From the NCBI GenBank assembly GCA_938005545.1, contig CALKXV010000009.1:1-64000 (forward strand): a DNA stretch of 64,000 bases, read 5' to 3'. The translations under genes were made by a program, and so were the position numbers. The DNA comes from an uncultured Paracoccaceae bacterium. GTDB taxonomy: Bacteria; Pseudomonadota; Alphaproteobacteria; Rhodobacterales; Rhodobacteraceae. Of this stretch, positions 25,828 through 33,954 are shown one piece after another. Every line of letters begins with the position of its first letter. Position 1 is the stretch's first letter. The notes below the pieces were generated by a model, which was given only the letters and a program-made list of their open reading frames with translations, had not been told where the DNA came from and did not search any database.

Positions 25828-28410
25828 ATGCCAGTCGTCGTTGTTGAGAGCCCAGCTAAAGCTAAGACAATCAACAAGTATCTGGGGAATGACTATACGG
25901 TCTTGGCCAGTTACGGGCACGTGCGCGATCTGCCGGCCAAGAACGGTTCTGTCGATCCGGATGACAATTTCGAAATGAAATGGGAAGTCGCTTCCGATTC
26001 GAAAAAGCATCTGAAAGCCATTGCCGATGCACTGAAAGATGACCCGGCGCTTATTCTGGCAACGGACCCGGACCGAGAAGGCGAAGCGATTTCGTGGCAC
26101 TTGGAAGAAACTCTGCGCAAACGAAAGGTGTTGAAGAAAGACACGCCGGTCAGCCGTGTGGTTTTTAACGCGATCACCAAAACTGCCGTTACCGAAGCGA
26201 TGGAAAATCCGCGCGAGGTGGATCAAGATTTGGTCGAAGCCTATCTGGCGCGTCGCGCGTTGGATTATCTTGTCGGCTTTAACCTGTCGCCGGTCTTGTG
26301 GCGCAAATTGCCCGGTGCACGCTCTGCGGGGCGGGTTCAGTCGGTGTGTCTGCGCATCATCGTCGAACGCGAAATGGAGATCGAGGTCTTCAAGGCGCAG
26401 GAATATTGGACAGTCAAAGCAATCCTTTCCACGCCCCGCGGCCAAGATTTCGAAGCCCGCCTGACGGTTCTGGGTGGCGAAAAGCTCGATAAATTCTCAA
26501 TCGGTGATGCGACAGCCGCCGAATTGGCCGTTCAAGCGATCAACTCCCGCGATCTGTCGGTCAAGTCTGTCGAAGCCAAACCGGCCAGCCGGAACCCATC
26601 CGCGCCCTTTATGACGTCGACCCTGCAACAAGAAGCCAGCCGCAAATTCGGCTATGGCGCGCGCCAGACAATGCAATTGGCGCAGCGGTTGTACGAAGCC
26701 GGGCACATTACATATATGCGAACCGATGGTATCGACATGGCCCCTGAAGCGGTCACGGAGGCGCGCAATGCGATCAAAATCCGCTATGGCGCGGAATACG
26801 TCCCCGGTAGCCCCCGCATCTATAAGAACAAAGCGAAAAACGCCCAAGAAGCCCACGAATGTATCCGCCCGACGGTGATGACCGAAGATGCCGGATCGCT
26901 TGGGCTGACAGATGGCGATCAGAAAAAACTGTACGACCTGATCTGGAAACGCACGCTTGCCAGCCAGATGGAAGGCGCGCGTCTTGAACGGACAACTGTC
27001 GATATCGGTAGCGATGACGGCCAAATCGTTCTGCGTGCCACCGGCCAAGTCGTGTTGTTCGATGGTTTTTTGCGCATCTACGAAGAGGGCCGCGATGATG
27101 TCGTGGTTGATGACGACGACAAGGTTCTGCCGCAGATCACCCAAGGCGACGCGACGCCTAAAAAGTCGGTCTCGCCCGAACAACATTTCACGCAGCCACC
27201 ACCGCGGTATACCGAAGCGACGCTGGTGAAAAAGATGGAAGAAATCGGCATCGGTCGTCCGTCAACCTATGCGTCGATTGTGACCACCATTCAGGACCGG
27301 GGCTATGTGCGGAAAGAAAAGAACCGTCTGTTCCCCGAAGACAAAGGCCGTTTGGTCACCGTCTTCCTGTCGAATTACTTCCGCCGCTATGTCGGGTATG
27401 ACTTTACCGCGAAGCTGGAAGCCGAACTTGACGACATCACAGCCGGTGACCGCGAATGGCAGGACGTGCTGGCGCGTTTTTGGCGTGATTTCAAAGCCGC
27501 CATCGAAGAAACTGCCGATCTGCGCATTGGCGAGGTTCTGGACAAAATCAACGAGGTGCTTGAACCGCACCTGTTCCCGCCGAACGAAGAAGGCACCGAT
27601 CCGCGCCTTTGTCCGAACTGTGAAATTGGTCGGTTGTCGATGCGCACGGCACGGTCTGGCGGCGCGTTTATCGGGTGTTCGAACTATCCCGAATGTCGCT
27701 ATACCCGCGCCTTTGGTCCTCCGGGCACGGAACCCGAAAGTTCGATCCCACCTGAAGGCAAAAACCTTGGGCAGGATCAGGGCGACAACATCTGGATCCA
27801 CAAAGGACGCTTTGGCCCCTACGCCCAGCGCGGCGAATTGACCGAAGAAAACAAAAAACCCAACCGTCAAGGCATTCCCGAAGGCTGGGAACCCGGCGAC
27901 GTGACATTAGAACAGGCACTCAAGCTTTTGGAATTGCCACGTTTAATCGGTAACCATCCAGAAGACGGCGTGGCAATCTGGGCTAACCTTGGGCGTTATG
28001 GCCCCTATTTGAAGCACGCGGAATCGACGTCTTTCAAGGGCGGGACCAACGCAAACCTCGAGTCTATCGAAGAGGTTTGGGAAGTCGGTATGAACCGCGC
28101 CGTCCAGTTGATCGACGAAAAGAAAGCTTCGCGCGGGAAAGGCCGTGCGGCGGCCAAAACGCTAAAAGAACTCGGTGAATTCCCCGAACGCGGCGGTTTG
28201 ATCACAATCATGGACGGGAAATACGGGCCTTACGTGAAATGGGATAAGATCAACGCGACCATTCCCAAGGAAACCAAGCCCGATGACGTGGATATCGCAG
28301 CGGCGGTCAAACTGATCGAGGAACGCGAGGAAAAAACCGGCAAAGGTCCGAAGAAGAAAAAAGCACCGGCAAAAAAGAAGCCAGCTGCGAAAAAGAAAAA
28401 AGCCTCCTGA
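25828..28410 (+). CDS. topA: DNA topoisomerase I
   Basis: Type IA topoisomerase that relaxes negative supercoils. The 860-residue protein starts with the Toprim domain (VESPAKAKTINKYLG at 6-20, DPDREGE at 80-86) and has the active-site tyrosine in HITYMRTDGID (Tyr296). One four-cysteine zinc finger follows at about 598-628 (CPNCEIGRL to CRYTR), then repeats of the Topo C-terminal type (GRFGPY, GRYGPYLKH, GKYGPYVKW) and a lysine-rich tail. Only one classical zinc finger is visible, normal for alphaproteobacteria. The ATG has GAAAGG upstream. It lies 159 bases after dprA, a gap in which no gene is seen. Confidence 0.97.
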   Translation: MPVVVVESPAKAKTINKYLGNDYTVLASYGHVRDLPAKNGSVDPDDNFEMKWEVASDSKKHLKAIADALKDDPALILATDPDREGEAISWHLEETLRKRKVLKKDTPVSRVVFNAITKTAVTEAMENPREVDQDLVEAYLARRALDYLVGFNLSPVLWRKLPGARSAGRVQSVCLRIIVEREMEIEVFKAQEYWTVKAILSTPRGQDFEARLTVLGGEKLDKFSIGDATAAELAVQAINSRDLSVKSVEAKPASRNPSAPFMTSTLQQEASRKFGYGARQTMQLAQRLYEAGHITYMRTDGIDMAPEAVTEARNAIKIRYGAEYVPGSPRIYKNKAKNAQEAHECIRPTVMTEDAGSLGLTDGDQKKLYDLIWKRTLASQMEGARLERTTVDIGSDDGQIVLRATGQVVLFDGFLRIYEEGRDDVVVDDDDKVLPQITQGDATPKKSVSPEQHFTQPPPRYTEATLVKKMEEIGIGRPSTYASIVTTIQDRGYVRKEKNRLFPEDKGRLVTVFLSNYFRRYVGYDFTAKLEAELDDITAGDREWQDVLARFWRDFKAAIEETADLRIGEVLDKINEVLEPHLFPPNEEGTDPRLCPNCEIGRLSMRTARSGGAFIGCSNYPECRYTRAFGPPGTEPESSIPPEGKNLGQDQGDNIWIHKGRFGPYAQRGELTEENKKPNRQGIPEGWEPGDVTLEQALKLLELPRLIGNHPEDGVAIWANLGRYGPYLKHAESTSFKGGTNANLESIEEVWEVGMNRAVQLIDEKKASRGKGRAAAKTLKELGEFPERGGLITIMDGKYGPYVKWDKINATIPKETKPDDVDIAAAVKLIEEREEKTGKGPKKKKAPAKKKPAAKKKKAS

Positions 28411-28439
28411 CGTCGCTCTTCTTCAGGGGGACGACGTCA
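28408..28439 (+). terminator. Inverted repeat at the end of topA
   Basis: TGACGTCG and CGACGTCA form an 8-bp stem around a 16-base loop, beginning at the topA stop codon. No T-run follows, so intrinsic termination is doubtful; it may instead stabilise the 3' end or bind a protein. Confidence 0.3.
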
Positions 28440-28495
28440 AATAGTGCTTACAAGATCACCGGCCTTCCTTTAACTTCTGGCAAAGGAAAACGCCC

Positions 28496-28906
28496 ATGAC
28501 CCTTTCGGAAGCCATCGCACAGCAGCCAGCCTGGGTTGGCATCTGGCTGAACATCCTCAGCTTTTGCGCATTGTTATTGCCGCTGAGCCTTTTCATTTGG
28601 CGCGCCAGTCGAACAGCAGCCATCGCAACTCTCCTGGCAAATATTGCAAGTTTCGTCAGTATCACCTGGCTTTATAACCAGTTGGGATACGTCAAACTTC
28701 TGGGCTTGCCCCATGTGATTTTTTGGACGCCCATCGTGATTTTCTATATTTCCCGGATGCGGCGCGACGACATGCCTATTTGGCCCCGCAGGATCATGGC
28801 TGTCGTTGTGACGGCCATGGTCATCTCGCTGGCTTTCGACTACGTCGATACTGCGCGGTATCTTTTGGGGGAAACAACGCCCTCAATTCCGCCGCCAACG
28901 AATTAA
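28496..28906 (+). CDS. Hypothetical four-helix membrane protein
   Basis: Not recognised as a named family. The 136-residue protein has four hydrophobic segments (about 14-36, 42-62, 67-86 and 97-116) and a proline-rich tail. The start at 28496 has AAAGGAAAA upstream. It lies 85 bases after topA, on the same strand, and 114 bases before the YbhN-type gene. Coding potential is good (normal codon use over the entire frame), but its job cannot be inferred from context. Confidence 0.6.
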   Translation: MTLSEAIAQQPAWVGIWLNILSFCALLLPLSLFIWRASRTAAIATLLANIASFVSITWLYNQLGYVKLLGLPHVIFWTPIVIFYISRMRRDDMPIWPRRIMAVVVTAMVISLAFDYVDTARYLLGETTPSIPPPTN

Positions 28907-29032
28907 CATCGGTTCAAAGCCGAAAATCGGTCAAGATCGTGCAAATTCCACAAAATTGCCCCGGTATTGTTCATATATCGGAAACAACACCATATTGATG
29001 CCCCATTCTGTCGTTAATCCGTGGTCAGCACT

Positions 29033-30052
29033 ATGAATATGACATCAAACACATCCCCTCGTGTTGATAACGCCGCGGCAGTCTCGCCGCGGCGTTATCG
29101 TGATTTGGCCCTTATGGTCGGATTGCTCGGACTTGTTATTGCAGGCTTTTTGGGCCTCGCAGCCGCAACCGGTTGGGCCGAAACCTTAACAGCCTTGCGG
29201 TCATTATCGGGCGTCGGAATTGGCATTTTGTTGGCACTTAGCCTTATGAATTATGGATTGCGCGGGTTGCGGTGGCATTTATATGCGTCGCGATTGGGCC
29301 TTGGGACGACCGTTTTGCAGAATATGCGCCACTTCTTAGGTGGCTTTGCGATGTCGGTCACGCCGGGCCGCATCGGTGAATTGATCCGTATGCGATGGAT
29401 CAGGCGCGAAACGGGGTGGTCGTTCGACCGCACCGCCCCCCTTGTATTGGTGGATCGCGCCGCTGACCTGACAGCCATGGCGATCCTTTTGGCCCTTGCA
29501 TTGGCACTTTCCACCAGCGGGATATCGGGCGGCGTGCCTGTCGCAGTCGCCGCACTTGCAGCAGCTTTTGTCGCCACGCGGCCCAAGCTTCTTCATTGGG
29601 CCGCTGGCCTTGGCCATCGCGCCACGTTTCGAAAATTGCCCCATCTTTTTGCCCGTATCCGCCGCGCTTCGCATTCGCTTGGCGCTTTTTCAGGGCCATG
29701 GATAATGTTCATGGCCGGGCTTCTGGGTGTGATCGGCTGGGCGGCCGAAGGCTATGCCTTTCACCTTTTGCTTGACTGGCTTGGGTCTGACATTCCCATG
29801 TGGAAAGCGATTGGTATCTTTTTTCTCGCCACAATTATTGGCGGATTTACGGGCGCTCCCGGTGGATTAGGCGGTGCCGAGGCCACGATGATCGCGCTTT
29901 TGGCGCTGGATGGTGTGCCCCTTGAAATCGCCCTGCCCGCAACATTGGTCATCCGTATCACAACACTCTGGTTTGCCGTTCTGATCGGATTGGCCGTATT
30001 CCCTTTTGCAGAACATCAATCAAAGAAGGCATCACATGCGCTGGAAGGATAG
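29033..30052 (+). CDS. YbhN / lysylphosphatidylglycerol-synthase-type transmembrane protein
   Basis: A roughly 339-residue multi-pass protein of the flippase-like LPG_synthase_TM family (UPF0104). It lacks the soluble aminoacyl-transfer domain of MprF. Typical marks are the start of the helical core at LMVGLLGLVIAG, the polar segments GLRGLRWHLYASRLGL, SVTPGRIGELIRMRWIRR and the C-terminal GFTGAPGGLGGAEATMIALL. The exact start is open: GTG at 29021, ATG at 29033 or ATG at 29039, none with a good ribosome-binding site, and the N-terminal 20-30 residues are polar. Its end overlaps the DprE1-like gene by 17 bases, so the three genes form a tight operon and probably act on a shared lipid-linked sugar. 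Confidence 0.85.
   Translation: MNMTSNTSPRVDNAAAVSPRRYRDLALMVGLLGLVIAGFLGLAAATGWAETLTALRSLSGVGIGILLALSLMNYGLRGLRWHLYASRLGLGTTVLQNMRHFLGGFAMSVTPGRIGELIRMRWIRRETGWSFDRTAPLVLVDRAADLTAMAILLALALALSTSGISGGVPVAVAALAAAFVATRPKLLHWAAGLGHRATFRKLPHLFARIRRASHSLGAFSGPWIMFMAGLLGVIGWAAEGYAFHLLLDWLGSDIPMWKAIGIFFLATIIGGFTGAPGGLGGAEATMIALLALDGVPLEIALPATLVIRITTLWFAVLIGLAVFPFAEHQSKKASHALEG
29066..29099. repeat. Perfect 13-bp inverted repeat in the 5' end of the YbhN-type gene
   Basis: GATAACGCCGCGG and CCGCGGCGTTATC enclose the eight-base loop CAGTCTCG. It lies about 30 bases inside the annotated start. A stem this stable near a start codon would hinder initiation if the gene starts upstream of it. No T-run follows, so it is not an ordinary terminator. 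Confidence 0.6.
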
Positions 30053-31349
30053 CACCTACACTGGCTGGGGTCGTTTTCATCAGGCGACCGGCTCGCTTGC
30101 GCGCCCCGAACGCGCCGATCACGTTCAACAGATCACCGCTGACGACCCAGCGCCTGCAATTGGTATGCGGCGAAGCTATGGTGACGCCTGCCTGAACCAT
30201 CAGGGTCGCGCCATCGATATGACGCGTCTTGACCGGGTTTTGGAATTTGATGCCGAAACCGGGATGATCCACGTCGAAGCAGGCGCGCAGATCGGCGACT
30301 TGCTACACAGTTTTGCGCCACGTGGCTGGCTTCCCCCCGTCATGCCCGGCACAGGTTTTGCCACCATCGGGGGTGGCATTGCCATGGATGTGCATGGGAA
30401 AAACCACCATGGCACCGGATCTTTTGGCCAGCATGTCACAGAATTCACGCTGATGACCCCAAAAGGACCCAAGGTGATTTCGCCGGACACAGATGAGGCT
30501 TTGTTCAAAGCGACAGTTGGCGGATTGGGCCAAACCGGACCAATTCTGTCAGCAAGGTTCCCGCTTTTGAAGGCCAAGGGTGACGTCATGGTTGTCACCG
30601 AACGCCGGGTCGACAACTGGGCAGACTTCATTCCTTTGCTCGATAACTCGGATGCGACCTATTCCGTGGGTTGGATCGATGCGACAGCGCGCGGCAGGTC
30701 GTTAGGGCGCGGCATCTTGGAGGAAGCTGAAACGGGAGGCGGATTGGTCAAAGCGGCCAGGCGCGCCAAGAAGATCCCCTTCAATACACCCGGTTTCGCC
30801 CTTTCACCGGCTATCGTGCGAATGTTCAACGCCAGCTATTGGCGACGCGTGCCCCACAGCGGGCGAACCTCTGTGAAACCAATCGACGATTTCTTTTTCC
30901 CGCTGGATAAGATCCACGACTGGAACAAGCTTTATGGCAAGCGCGGATTCCATCAATTTCAATGCGTCGTCCCGCTTGAGGCTGTTGATGCCTTGCGGAC
31001 CATGCTTGTGAACATCGCGAATTCTGGCCTTGCGTCGCCTTTGGCCGTCTTGAAGCGGATGGGCCCCGGTCGCGGTGGCTATATGTCCTTTCCGATGGAA
31101 GGTTATACGTTGGCGGTCGATTTTCGGGCCAATCGACACGCTGAAAAGCTGGTCGCCGAGCTGGAAAGTATGACGTGCGACGCCAAGGGGCGCATTTATC
31201 TGGCAAAAGACGGTTTGGCGGCATCGACGCATATTCGCGCGATGTACCCCGAACATGCAAGCTGGCTGGAACAGATCAAAAAAATTGACCCCGAAGGCAG
31301 TTATTCAACCGATTTGATACGTCGTCTGAACCTGAGGGACGCAACATGA
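30036..31349 (+). CDS. DprE1-like FAD-binding oxidoreductase
   Basis: A 437-residue VAO-type flavoprotein. The FAD domain contains RRSYGDACLN (45-54), HVEAGAQIGDLL (79-90), PVMPGTGFATIGGGIAMDVH (101-120) and GKNHHGTGSFG (121-131); this last set is strikingly like mycobacterial DprE1, which oxidises decaprenylphosphoryl-ribose to the 2-keto form. The ATG at 30036 follows AAGAAGG, within the end of the YbhN-type gene; an ATG at 30006 would lie further inside it and has no such site. The next gene encodes a DprE2-like reductase overlapping by four bases. The pair should epimerise a polyprenylphosphoryl-pentose at C2; the lipid and acceptor here are unknown. An alditol-oxidase role is the main alternative. 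Confidence 0.85.
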   Translation: MRWKDSTYTGWGRFHQATGSLARPERADHVQQITADDPAPAIGMRRSYGDACLNHQGRAIDMTRLDRVLEFDAETGMIHVEAGAQIGDLLHSFAPRGWLPPVMPGTGFATIGGGIAMDVHGKNHHGTGSFGQHVTEFTLMTPKGPKVISPDTDEALFKATVGGLGQTGPILSARFPLLKAKGDVMVVTERRVDNWADFIPLLDNSDATYSVGWIDATARGRSLGRGILEEAETGGGLVKAARRAKKIPFNTPGFALSPAIVRMFNASYWRRVPHSGRTSVKPIDDFFFPLDKIHDWNKLYGKRGFHQFQCVVPLEAVDALRTMLVNIANSGLASPLAVLKRMGPGRGGYMSFPMEGYTLAVDFRANRHAEKLVAELESMTCDAKGRIYLAKDGLAASTHIRAMYPEHASWLEQIKKIDPEGSYSTDLIRRLNLRDAT

Positions 31350-32083
31350 GTGAAACTTGGATCATCCTGGGCGCCACATCGACCATCGCGCGTGTATTCG
31401 CGCGCAAAGTGTCAGAGAGCGGCAAAAGCGTCATTCTGGCAGGTCGTGACTTGGACGAATTGGAACGTTCGGCCGCTGATTGCAAAAGTCGCGGTGCCCC
31501 TGACGCAAAAACCGTCGCCATTGATGCCCGAAACATCGAAAGCTTCGAAGCTGGGCTGGCTTTGGCGCGCGCAACGTCCGGCACGGTGAATGCAGCCGTT
31601 TTTGTGGGTTCGATGCCGCCTCAGGAAGAGATCGACGAAAACCCTGACTTGATCGAAGGCACCATCGCAGACAGTTTCACTGGCCCTGCGCAGTTTTTGA
31701 CCATGCTTGCACCGCTTCTGGAAGATCGTGGAAGTGGCACCATTGTGGGCGTCGGTTCTGTGGCGGGGGATCGTGGACGATTGGGCAATTATGTGTACGG
31801 GGCCGCAAAATCTGGGTTTCACACCTATCTATCAGGCCTCAGGAACCGTCTTGGGCGCAGCGGCGTACATGTTGTGACCGTCAAACCCGGCACTGTAGAT
31901 ACCGCGATGACATGGGGAATGGACGCGCTTCCCTTCCTCGCTCAGCCCGAAAAAGTTGCCGATGATATTTTGCGCGCTGTCAGTAAACGCAGGAACACAC
32001 TATATACACCCATGATTTGGTGGCCTGTGATGACAATTATAAAGTCCATCCCCGAGGCGATCTTCAAAAAGCTAAAGATATAG
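31346..32083 (+). CDS. DprE2-like short-chain dehydrogenase
   Basis: A 245-residue SDR. The cofactor site is at the N-terminus (IILGATSTIAR, 7-17, a GATSxI variant of TGxxxGxG as seen in DprE2), the catalytic serine is in VGSVAGDRG (Ser138) and the YxxxK pair is Tyr151 and Lys155. The C-terminus IPEAIFKKLKI strongly resembles the end of mycobacterial DprE2, the enzyme that reduces the keto intermediate to decaprenylphosphoryl-arabinose. It overlaps the DprE1-like gene by four bases. Function as the second half of a C2 epimerase is inferred from pairing and these motifs. Confidence 0.85.
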   Translation: MSETWIILGATSTIARVFARKVSESGKSVILAGRDLDELERSAADCKSRGAPDAKTVAIDARNIESFEAGLALARATSGTVNAAVFVGSMPPQEEIDENPDLIEGTIADSFTGPAQFLTMLAPLLEDRGSGTIVGVGSVAGDRGRLGNYVYGAAKSGFHTYLSGLRNRLGRSGVHVVTVKPGTVDTAMTWGMDALPFLAQPEKVADDILRAVSKRRNTLYTPMIWWPVMTIIKSIPEAIFKKLKI

Positions 32084-32093
32084 ATGTTCGCTC

Positions 32094-32984
32094 TTAACCG
32101 CCGTTCGCGGCGTTCTGGGTGGTAAAGACGCATCCATCACTGACCAACACGGGCGGGGTCAGGCACATGGATCGTGCAATATTCCACGCTGCAAGCACTT
32201 TGGGCACATAAGCGCGGGTTTCTTTAAAGGGCGGTACACCCTGATGCTTGGTCACTGCACCTTCGCCAGCGTTGTAGCCCGCCAGCGCGAGAACCGGGTC
32301 GCCGTTGAATTCATTCAAAAGCCAATTCAGGTATGTGACGCCGCCTTTGACGTTCTGGGCCGGGTTCAAACTGTCTGTGACGCCAAACCGGGCTGCCGTG
32401 GCCGGGATCAATTGCATCAGGCCTTGCGCACCTGCGTGGCTTTCTGCGTCGACCTGACCCGCGCTTTCAACCGAAATCACCGCCAAAACCAATGCAGGCG
32501 ACACATCTGTTCCGACCGTCGATTTCAAGATGTCGATGCCATGCGCCTCAACGATTGCCTGAAGCGATTGCAACCGCGGGGTACGGACCTTGCCCGCATT
32601 CTTCTGAAGTGCCGCCAGCGCCGCCACGAAGCGCGATGAGGGGTCGGCAGTGATCGCGGGCGATACGGCTTCCCAATACCAGTCATAGGCGCTTGGCGTG
32701 GACGGTACCAACCCCGGCGGAAGCTGTGTTGCTGCTTCGGGGCGTTCATCACCTGGCCGACGCGCTTCGGCACCCGGCGTTATCCGAAAAACCTCGACCT
32801 TCGGGTCAATCTGGACGTTTATCCGATTGCTGGTTCCACTTTGTGGGGGTGCGACGCGGCGAAACGTGAAATCTCCGCCCTCTTGAGCGGTTGGAGGCGA
32901 TTGTGCCGAAACCGAAGCCCCCAGAATCGCTGCAATACAGGCGCTTGGTATGATTCCACGGCCGGATTTCATGGCAAACTTCAC
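32094..32984 (-). CDS. Lytic transglycosylase (SLT domain), secreted
   Basis: A 296-residue periplasmic murein transglycosylase-like protein. It has a signal peptide (about 1-27, cleaved after VSAQ), a proline-rich linker, and a C-terminal SLT/lysozyme-like domain. The catalytic glutamate is in AVISVESAGQVD (about 170-181), followed by GAQGLMQLIPATAARFGV and LALAGYNAGEGAV, the three family motifs. It lies beside, and points away from, the Tad pilus genes. Wall-opening enzymes often accompany secretion systems, so a role in pilus passage is possible but not shown; the gene ends 10 bases from the DprE2-like gene (convergent). Confidence 0.9.
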   Translation of the reverse strand: MKFAMKSGRGIIPSACIAAILGASVSAQSPPTAQEGGDFTFRRVAPPQSGTSNRINVQIDPKVEVFRITPGAEARRPGDERPEAATQLPPGLVPSTPSAYDWYWEAVSPAITADPSSRFVAALAALQKNAGKVRTPRLQSLQAIVEAHGIDILKSTVGTDVSPALVLAVISVESAGQVDAESHAGAQGLMQLIPATAARFGVTDSLNPAQNVKGGVTYLNWLLNEFNGDPVLALAGYNAGEGAVTKHQGVPPFKETRAYVPKVLAAWNIARSMCLTPPVLVSDGCVFTTQNAANGG

Positions 32985-33321
32985 TTTTCGTTAGGGTCCG
33001 TGGCCGAATTTTCGCAGAATCTGTCTCCGCCGACCAGCACGATTACGGCCTATTGTTTACAGACCGCACAAAGTGATGTGATTTCGCAGTGATTGATCCT
33101 CAATTTTGCTCGAAGGCTCAGATTAGTTTTGTTTATTTTCAATATCTTAATGGAAAAATTGCCTGTACCGAAGAAGGCTGGAAAATTGTACGACCGCCGC
33201 CCAACTCTCGCCCAGATTAGGGGGCCATATAGGGACATCCAACAGCGGACCCTGATCGGATGTGAGAGGCCGGTCACCGTTGATGGTGTTTGATTTGAGC
33301 GTGTAAATGGAGGGACATCAA
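32985..33321. other. Divergent intergenic region before the first Flp pilin
   Basis: A 337-base gap between the transglycosylase gene and the pilin genes. It is AT-rich around 33090-33160 and should hold the strong pilin promoter, but I could not find a convincing -35/-10 pair or a TTAA-N7-TTAA box. A GGAGG ribosome-binding sequence is at 33309-33313. No gene, repeat or RNA was recognised. Confidence 0.4.
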
Positions 33322-33516
33322 ATGTTCAACGCTTTTCTTAATGACGAATCTGGTGCTGTAACGGTTGACTGGGTTGTTTTGACGGCTGCTATCGTTGGCC
33401 TGGGCATCGCAGTTCTGACTTCGGTTTCTAACGGTACGAACGCACTGGCTGGCAAGATCTCTACAAGCCTGTCGACTGCAACTGTTCAGACACTGGGTGT
33501 TTTGGGCAGCAACTAA
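33322..33516 (+). CDS. Flp/Fap-type pilin 1
   Basis: The 64-residue precursor of the major subunit of a Flp (type IVb) pilus. The leader is 11 residues ending in Gly11; the mature protein begins AVTVDWVVLTAAIVG, one hydrophobic helix (about 12-37). The usual Glu5-Tyr6 of Flp pilins is Asp5-Trp6 here. Start ATG 33322 has GGAGG eight bases upstream; an in-frame ATG at 33307 precedes that site. The gene is followed by a hairpin and then a second pilin gene, a layout that lets the first pilin be made in excess. The cpaA-type prepilin peptidase at 43252 should process it. Confidence 0.9.
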   Translation: MFNAFLNDESGAVTVDWVVLTAAIVGLGIAVLTSVSNGTNALAGKISTSLSTATVQTLGVLGSN

Positions 33517-33528
33517 TATTGATATCAT

Positions 33529-33554
33529 TGAAGGCCGCAGTCCTGCGGCCTTCA
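33529..33554 (+). terminator. Hairpin between the two pilin genes
   Basis: GAAGGCCGCA and TGCGGCCTTC pair perfectly (11 pairs with the flanking T-A) around GTCC, 13 bases after the first pilin stop. The tail AGTTCAACTT is a poor U-tract, so it probably acts as a partial terminator or as a 3' stabiliser of the abundant pilin mRNA. Confidence 0.6.
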
Positions 33555-33613
33555 GTTCAACTTAACAACTTGTGCGGGCTACTAAGAAAACAAAGCCAAG
33601 GGGATGTTGGGAT

Positions 33614-33823
33614 ATGTTAAAGTTAAAAGAGTTTTTTGAATGTGAAGACGGAGCCGTAACAGTTGATTGGGTCGTTTTGACCGCTGCAATTGTTGGGATA
33701 GGCATAGCCGTGACGACACTAATCGCAAACGGTGCAACCGACGTGTCCACTGGAATCGGTGCAAGTTTGAGCAGCGCGTCGCCAGTTACCCTGGATTTCA
33801 CAACCGTCACAGCAGGCAACTAA
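33614..33823 (+). CDS. Flp/Fap-type pilin 2
   Basis: The 69-residue precursor of a second Flp pilin. The leader of 13 residues ends at Gly13 and the mature N-terminus AVTVDWVVLTAAIVG is identical over 15 residues to pilin 1, while leader and C-terminal half have diverged; this points to gene duplication with selection on the helix. Asp5-Trp6 replaces Glu5-Tyr6 here too. The ATG at 33614 is preferred over 33572, which would give an unusually long leader. It is 97 bases after pilin 1 and 131 bases before cpaB, with no terminator before cpaB. Whether it is a minor or alternative subunit is unknown. Confidence 0.85.
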   Translation: MLKLKEFFECEDGAVTVDWVVLTAAIVGIGIAVTTLIANGATDVSTGIGASLSSASPVTLDFTTVTAGN

Positions 33824-33954
33824 CGCTCTAAACAGTGCACTTCAATTTCTGAATTCGTCCACGCTTTTGCCACAATCAGCCTTTACAAATGTGGGCGTAC
33901 TTATCGGACGGCAACAAAGATATTGCCACAATCCGGAACCAGAAAGGGTAGACT

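Noticed and set aside
32985-33321. Search for a CtrA box or sigma-54 site before the pilin genes
   Set aside because: No TTAA-N7-TTAA and no TGGCAC-N5-TTGC was found, so control of the pilins by these factors cannot be claimed.
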